Shown piece by piece: positions 58,512 through 64,000 of a DNA stretch of 64,000 nt. The DNA is taken from assembly GCF_020360975.1 (NCBI RefSeq), contig NW_025408669.1, positions 5,394,001 through 5,458,000 of the forward strand, read 5' to 3'. Both the position numbers and the translations under genes were made by a program. This DNA is from Hirsutella rhossiliensis (Eukaryota > Ascomycota > Sordariomycetes > Hypocreales > Ophiocordycipitaceae). The notes beneath the pieces were generated by a model. The model did not search any database, was not told the origin of the DNA, and saw only the letters and a program-made list of their open reading frames with translations. Numbering within the stretch: position 1 is the stretch's first letter; each line of letters starts with the position of its first letter.

Positions 58512-58558
58512 TCACCACCATCACCACCATCACCACCATCACCACCATCACCACCATC
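58512..58558. repeat. CACCACCAT minisatellite
   Basis: About five tandem 9-bp units; lies roughly 190 bp upstream of the Zn2Cys6 gene start. Confidence 0.85.
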
Positions 58559-58747
58559 CCACGCCCCATCTCACCAGTCAGTCGCCTGCGCTTCTCCCCG
58601 CAACATGCCGCCGCCCCCGTTTCTGTGAGACGCCGGTCCCGACTCGCATCGTCATCTCCTCGCCCTGTCCTTGGCCCCCCCCCCCTCTCCCGTCGCAATC
58701 GCCCGACCTCGGCTCGCCAGCGCTCCTCGCTCTCCCATGGATCCGCC

Positions 58748-60801
58748 ATGAAGTCCCCCTCAGCTTCCAGAGTCAAGCCCCCCTTGGCCTCCTCCGCCCG
58801 AGACCATGCCGCCTCGTCCTCCAAGCCCGCCCTCTTCTCGCAATCGCCAGAGGCCATCGCTTCCGCCGACGCTGGCTTGATGAACCCGCTCAAGAGACGG
58901 ATCCTCGACGCCAGCGTCGACTACCCTCGCCGAAGAGCCACCATCGCCGTACGCCTCGTCGCATCCCGAGCGCCGCCCCCTCTGCTAACCCGTCGCCAGT
59001 GCGAGGTGTGTCGCTCGCGAAAGTCTCGCTGCGATGGCACAAAGCCCAAGTGTAAGCTCTGCGCAGAGCTGGGCGCCGACTGCGTCTACCGCGAGCCCGG
59101 CGTCAAGCTCGATGCCGGCGACAAGCTCATTCTCGAGCAGCTCAGCCGCATCGAGAACCTCCTCACCCTCACCATGGCTCATACCTCCCACGCCACTGCT
59201 GCCCTCGACGCCAACCATCACAACTCCCCTTCCGCCAGCAACGGCACCAGCCTCGGCACCGATCATGCCCTCTTGCCCGCCTCGTCCTCCGTGCCCTCCC
59301 TCGTGCCCAACGGCGCCTTTGCCTCGTGGACTGCTGCTCCCGCCGCCACAAACATCTCCGTCATGCCCAAGAGCCACACAAACGCCACCATGCATCTCCT
59401 GCGCTGGCCCCGCATCCGCCAGCTCGTCCCTCGCCCCTACGATCCCCAGGCCTTGCTCCAGCTCGAAATGGCCCGCGAGCCCCTGCACTCGCTGACCAAG
59501 ACGCCCTGCGTCGACCTCTCAAACACACAGGCCTACATCGAGGCTTACTTTGAGCGCGTCAATGTCTGGTACGCCTGCGTCAACCCCTATACCTGGCGCA
59601 GCCAGTATCGCACCGCCCTCTCCAACGGCTTCCGCGAGGGCCCCGAAAGCTGCATCGTCTTGCTCGTCCTGGCCCTTGGCGAGGCCAGCCTACGCGGCAG
59701 CATCTCCAGGATCGCCCCTCACGAGGACCCCCCGGGCCTGCAATACTTCACCGCTGCCTGGTCCCTCCTCCCCGGCATGATGACCACCAACAACGTCCTG
59801 GCCGCCCAGTGCCACTTGCTCGCCGCCGCATATCTCTTTTACTTGGTCCGCCCCCTCGAGGCGTGGAACCTGCTTTGTACGACGAGCTCCAAGCTGCAGC
59901 TGCTGCTCATGGCTCCGAATCGCATCCCGCCCCACCTGAGAGAGCTGGTCGAGCGCATCTACTGGAACGCCCTTCTCTACGAGAGCGACCTCCTCGCCGA
60001 GATGGATCTGCCTCACTCTGGCGTCGTCCAACTAGAGGAGCACATCGGCCTTCCGGGAGGGTTCGAGGGCGACGACCAGGACCAGGTCGCCCGCGACGAG
60101 CTGTGGTATTTTCTCGCCGAGATTGCCCTGCGCCGCCTGTTGAACCGCGTCAGCCAGCTCATCTATGCCAAGGACTCGACCCTGACCATGAGCACCCTTG
60201 AGCCGGTCGTCGCCGAGCTCGACTACCAGCTGACCCAGTGGTATGATAGCCTGCCATTGCCCCTGCAGTTCTCCTTTTCCCGAACCGCGCTGCGGGATCC
60301 GGTCCAAGCCGTTCTCCGCCTTCGCTTCTATGCATGCCGAACCATCATCTACCGCCCCTACATCCTCGCGGTCCTCGAAAACGAGCAAGCTGTGCTAGAC
60401 CCGTCGGTCCGCGAAGCATGCCAGAAATGTTTGGAGGCGTCCGTAAGGCAGTTGGAATACGTGGCGGAGCAGTACGTTGCAGGCCCTTCCATCTGCGTGT
60501 CTCGACCCTTTGGCTCGTCCATGGCTGACAGCAGCATAGCCAAGCGGGCCATATGCCCTACATCTGGCAAGGCGCCCTGTCCATGGTGTCGCAAACGCTC
60601 CTCGTCATGGGCTCATCCATGTCCCCCTCCTTGCTGAGTATACTCCTGAGTTTCGTCCCCCACCGCGAGGCGCTGGATCGGATGATTGGCGAGGTCATCG
60701 TGGAAATCGAGTGCTACGCGCCTTTGGCGCCCAGTCTCAGCCTCGTGGCCGAGATTGTCAGGGAAGCAGAGGGCAGGAGACGAACATTACTGGGCGGCTG
60801 A
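58748..60801 (+). CDS. Zn2Cys6 fungal-specific transcription factor
   Basis: Exons 58748-58948, 59000-60471 and 60540-60801 join in phase to 644 aa from the ATG at 58748. The binuclear cluster begins at the first splice (CEVCRSRKSRCDGTKPKCKL and CAELGADC). A short dimer-like segment LILEQLSRIENLL follows, then a fungal TF middle-homology region (AYFERVNVWYACVNPYTW, VLLVLALGEASLRG, AAQCHLLAAAYLFYLVRP, RIYWNALLYESDLLAEMDLP). The last exon gives GHMPYIWQGALSMVSQTLLV. The 51-nt first intron is a multiple of three with no stop, so retention would add 17 residues just before the first Cys. The second intron (68 nt) has acceptor CATAG; reading through it stops at 60637. The target genes are unknown. 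Confidence 0.85.
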
Positions 60802-62112
60802 GGTATAAAGGCGCCAGCAAAGCGCGTAAAAGGTGCGCGTCAAAGGTGCATTATAAGGGCCCGGAGCTACGGCAGCCATCACCATTGACTGCTAAACAAT
60901 GACTCCCGCTACGCCCTACCGGGTGTCCTGGAGTCAAAGGCGCACCGCGGGCGGGGCAGGGCTCAAGGGCCTGATGCTCGAAACTGAACAAGCGCCGATG
61001 GAGGTTTCTGGACCCACCGCGCGTCCAACTGCGCGCCTCTCATCGGCTCCTCCAGATTCTCTACGTGGCATTGCAGACATGAGCCCCTGGTTGCTGTGAG
61101 AAGACCGACGGTCTAATACAACCAATCGAGAGCGGCATAGGATCGCCAAAGGAGCTTGGGGAAGCGTCGTCGACGCCAAGTCGGCGAGAGGCTCAATAGG
61201 CAGCGATGGCAACACCAGCTTGCGCATCTCGCCCGGATGACTCAAGTAGACGCGGTTTAGACGAAGGACGGGAATGGGGTGTCTGCCTTTCTTAGGGTAG
61301 GCGGGGAGCAAAGAGGCAAGCGAACGCCAGGTATCCGGCCACTAAGCACAAGTTCACGCCTTGGAATCCTCGCGGAGCCAGGCACCCTCGTCGCCGCCGC
61401 GAGGCGCCGAAGACTCCGCAGCCGAGCAAAGATTAAATCTTTGTCTCGAGCTTGGGTCCTAGTCGTGTCCGTTCAGTCGAGTGAGCGCCGCGACGTCGAG
61501 TCGTTTTGCAGCCCGGGGGTTGCCGTCGTCAAGCGTCTGGCACTTCCGCAAGCAAATTGTCCCGGGAACATCTCGCGTGGCCAAAGGAGACGGTAGTGGG
61601 TCGGGCGACCGGCTGCACGCATTCTCCCCCATGCGATCGGAGCCGCATATTCAGCCTCTGAGGTCGGTGAAAAGCTCAGTCTGGGCGCATCATAACGGCT
61701 TTACGGCGCGCTTCACCCACCGCTGCCGCGTCTCGCATTGCCCTAACAGGAGGCAAAGGGCTGCGAGGTCTAGAGAGCAGACCGGCGTGCGCAGTCGCTG
61801 CAAAAGTCGGTATGAAGGTGCGAGGTTCCAGCGGTTTTTCTGCAGAACGATGGATAGAGATATCTGGGCTCCATCCTTTTCTGGGACACTCGTGCTAGGA
61901 CAGCCCGTACTTGAAAGTGCCTCAAGCGGAATGCTTCGCAACAGGCATCGACCGTTGCAGGCCTCGCCGGACAATGCTCGGCCTGTATTACATGGTTCTA
62001 TGGTGTTCTCTCTAAATGTAGTCGTCTAGCAGGGGGGGAGAATCTACCCATCAACCCCGAGGGCCGTTGCGATGATGCGTCTCGACCCCAGAGCTCCCCC
62101 TCGTCAGCACTC
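60802..62112. other. Intergenic region
   Basis: About 1.3 kb between convergent genes. Frames are short and unsupported. Confidence 0.5.
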
Positions 62113-64000
62113 CTAAGCCACTTTCTTGCCGCCTTCCCCCCCCTTGGGGCTATCGCCTCGGCCCCTTGCCCCCCTGCCGACAATCTTCTCCGTCCAGCTC
62201 CACGACGACGCAGACGACGGCTGCGGACCCGGCTGGCCCTGCTTGTGCTCATTGGCGTCGCCCCCGAAGTCCGTGTCGCTCTCGTTGTCGCTGTCCATCC
62301 AGTCCCGCTCGCTCCACGACACCGAGTCGGCTCTCTCGGGCGGGCCAAACGAGCGCGGCGACGCCCCGGGCGCGTCGCCGTTGTGCCGCTTACGCAGATC
62401 GGGGACTTCGTCGAGGGCCTCGCGAGCCTCGATCTCGGTGTGCGTGTCCGAAGCAGCAGCCGTGGGGGAAGCCGCCGCCGGCATGCTGAGCTTTGTCTGA
62501 GACGGCGCCTCCTTGGTCTCGCCGCCGTGCTCGTCTGGCGGGTGGCCCATGTCGAGGGCTCGCTCGCCGAGGTGCTCGTCGTCGGTCCGCATGCGCGCGA
62601 CGGCGGAGTCGCTAAAGTGGGCCTCGACCAGGTGGTTGACGACGGGCCAGCCGTAGGCGTTGGCAAACATGCGCCGCACGCAGATGTTGTTGTGGGCATC
62701 GGGCTCCAGCTTGACGAGCACCTTGCGCCAAGCCAGGTCCCGGTGATAGCCTCTGGCAATTTTCTCCTCGACGCGAATGTTAGACACGTCAGCCGTCTCG
62801 CCGGAGCCTCTTTCGGGACTCGAGTTTGCCGATTTGGCGTGCTTCTTCGCCACGCTGCCCGAGTCCTCGTGGTTCGGAGGCAGGCCGGGCGACGAGCTAC
62901 CGTTCGCCGACTGCTGCAACTCTGACGACCCTTTAAGTGATGTCTTGCGACGAATCAACGAGGAATGCCGTTTCTTCGGGGGCGGGGGTGGTATGTCGCT
63001 TGGGTGGTAGACGCGGTCGTGGAAAATTGTCCGCGGCCGCTTCGTCGGATCAATGAGATACTCGACGTTGGGGACGCCGGGGTTGAGGAGGTCGCCGGCC
63101 GATTCGAAAAAGGTCGTCTTCGGCGGAGCCAACACACTCTCGAGCGCCTCACCCAACTCGTTCCCAGAGGTAGCTTTGGCTGGCTTGCTTGAATCGTCCG
63201 ATGCGCTGGAGCTGGGTGCACTGCAGGGCGCCTGGTCCAGAGGCATCGTCTGGCCTCTGCGGAGTATCCTCTTTTGTTTCTGCGACAGGGGCTGCTCCTT
63301 GGGTGGCTCGTTGCTCTTGAAGAGGTTGAAGAAGCCGGCAAGTGGCCCTGCAGAGTTGGGTTCGCTGGCCGTGAACGGAGATCCAGGTTCCTCCTTGTAC
63401 GGTGTCGGCACCGAGCGAATGCTGGCCTTATCATCCTCGCTCATGGCATTATTCCCCGGCTGAGGAACTTGGCGCATAGACTCCCGCGGTGTGCTGGTTC
63501 CCGAATCTATCGTCTGCTCGTCGGTGGCCCACTGTCGGTGCCGAGGGTTCACCATGTTAGCACCCGTCAGCTCTGCCCACCCGAACCCAACGACCGTCTC
63601 CACCAGGCCAGCGTCTCTCCGGGCCTTTTCGACGCGCCCCAAGCCTTGCCAGTCGAGGAAGAGCAGGCAGCTTGTGCGGAGCGGGACGATGCCGTCGTTG
63701 ACGACGTTGGAGTAGACGGTACGGTTTCTGAACTTTTTCAAGGCCGTGTGCGCTGGTCCCGTGGGCAGGATCCGCAGCAACGGCTTCGAATCGGCCTGGT
63801 TTTCGCCGTACATCTTCTTGTGCGCCGACTCGCCAAGGTTACTGACTATGGCGCCCCAGCCGCTCCGCGCAATCGTGGGCGCTCTCCACGTCAGCCCCAG
63901 ATCCTTGCCGGTTCTGCCCACGAGGCCAAAGTCCAGGGCGAACTTGACGTATAGGGGGTTTTCGTTGCTCAGACCCAAGAAGGGAGTCGCCAACGCAATA
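62113..64000 (-). CDS. DUF676-type lipase/serine esterase (Rog1-like), C-terminal part
   Basis: The open frame runs off the right edge, so the N-terminus with the GxSxG nucleophile is missing. The visible part starts IALATPFLGLSNENPLY, a hallmark of the fungal DUF676 lipases, then KFALDFGLVGRTGKDLGLTW, RNRTVYSNVVNDGIVPLRTS (the catalytic Asp region) and LDWQGLGRVEKA. A long Ser/Pro/Lys-rich disordered region follows. Near 62640-62720 a conserved block carries KVLVKLEPDAHNNICVRR and GWPVVNHLVEAHF, with the His of the expected catalytic site. An acidic tail (SDNESDTDFGGD) and a Gly/Arg end complete it. Yeast relatives act on lipids or sterol/protein turnover at membranes. Confidence 0.85.
   Translation of the reverse strand, partial: IALATPFLGLSNENPLYVKFALDFGLVGRTGKDLGLTWRAPTIARSGWGAIVSNLGESAHKKMYGENQADSKPLLRILPTGPAHTALKKFRNRTVYSNVVNDGIVPLRTSCLLFLDWQGLGRVEKARRDAGLVETVVGFGWAELTGANMVNPRHRQWATDEQTIDSGTSTPRESMRQVPQPGNNAMSEDDKASIRSVPTPYKEEPGSPFTASEPNSAGPLAGFFNLFKSNEPPKEQPLSQKQKRILRRGQTMPLDQAPCSAPSSSASDDSSKPAKATSGNELGEALESVLAPPKTTFFESAGDLLNPGVPNVEYLIDPTKRPRTIFHDRVYHPSDIPPPPPKKRHSSLIRRKTSLKGSSELQQSANGSSSPGLPPNHEDSGSVAKKHAKSANSSPERGSGETADVSNIRVEEKIARGYHRDLAWRKVLVKLEPDAHNNICVRRMFANAYGWPVVNHLVEAHFSDSAVARMRTDDEHLGERALDMGHPPDEHGGETKEAPSQTKLSMPAAASPTAAASDTHTEIEAREALDEVPDLRKRHNGDAPGASPRSFGPPERADSVSWSERDWMDSDNESDTDFGGDANEHKQGQPGPQPSSASSWSWTEKIVGRGARGRGDSPKGGEGGKKVA

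Larger units (their letters stand above)
57254..58747. other. Intergenic region rich in simple repeats
   Basis: About 1.5 kb with TAGGTA-type, ACTCCGTA-type, TGTAGCGC and CACCAT repeats (listed separately). No gene seen. Confidence 0.55.

Noticed and set aside
1..64000. tRNA, rRNA, CRISPR or biosynthetic gene cluster
   Set aside because: No cloverleaf, rRNA or spacer-repeat pattern was seen, and no PKS/NRPS/terpene core enzyme is present.

Overview
The window reads as nuclear DNA of a filamentous ascomycete. Genes have short introns (about 45-190 nt) with GT..AG borders and are compact, high in GC and present on both strands. The gene content (NDT80/PhoG regulator, Zn2Cys6 factor, Spo7, eIF3g, Cho2-type PEMT, fungal SLATT protein, enterotoxin-like ADP-ribosyltransferase) points to Sordariomycetes. 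Order Hypocreales, possibly an insect-associated lineage, is my inference; no species marker was seen.

Layout. 1-4.4 kb: a left-truncated NDT80/PhoG-type transcription factor on the minus strand, behind about 6.7 kb without convincing genes (4.4-11.1 kb). 11.2-27 kb: a dense housekeeping block with a conserved LRR-like hypothetical protein carrying an apparent frameshift, an ABC-F ATPase, a DAG/sphingoid-base kinase, tRNA m2,2G26 methyltransferase Trm1, a fungal SLATT 2-TM protein, a Fringe-like glycosyltransferase, a GNAT acetyltransferase and Spo7. 27-40.4 kb: a gene-poor accessory island. It holds a secreted heat-labile-enterotoxin-A-like ADP-ribosyltransferase gene (minus strand, 38818 to 29333) that is cut by a 7.1-kb Ty3/gypsy chromovirus. 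The element has 305/306-bp near-identical LTRs and a 5-bp ATCTT target duplication. 40.5-64 kb: housekeeping genes again: ABHD5/Cld1-like alpha/beta hydrolase, CSC1/OSCA-like channel, small proline-rich CYSTM-like protein, eIF3g, Cho2, lactonase-like beta-propeller, Zn2Cys6 factor and a right-truncated DUF676 lipase.

How the genes relate. No biosynthetic cluster or operon-like unit is evident. Several genes touch membrane lipids (lipid kinase, Spo7, ABHD hydrolase, Cho2, DUF676 lipase), but they are interspersed with unrelated genes and I do not claim co-regulation. The most informative locus is the recently disrupted toxin gene, whose remaining exons and splice sites still look intact on both sides of the retrotransposon.
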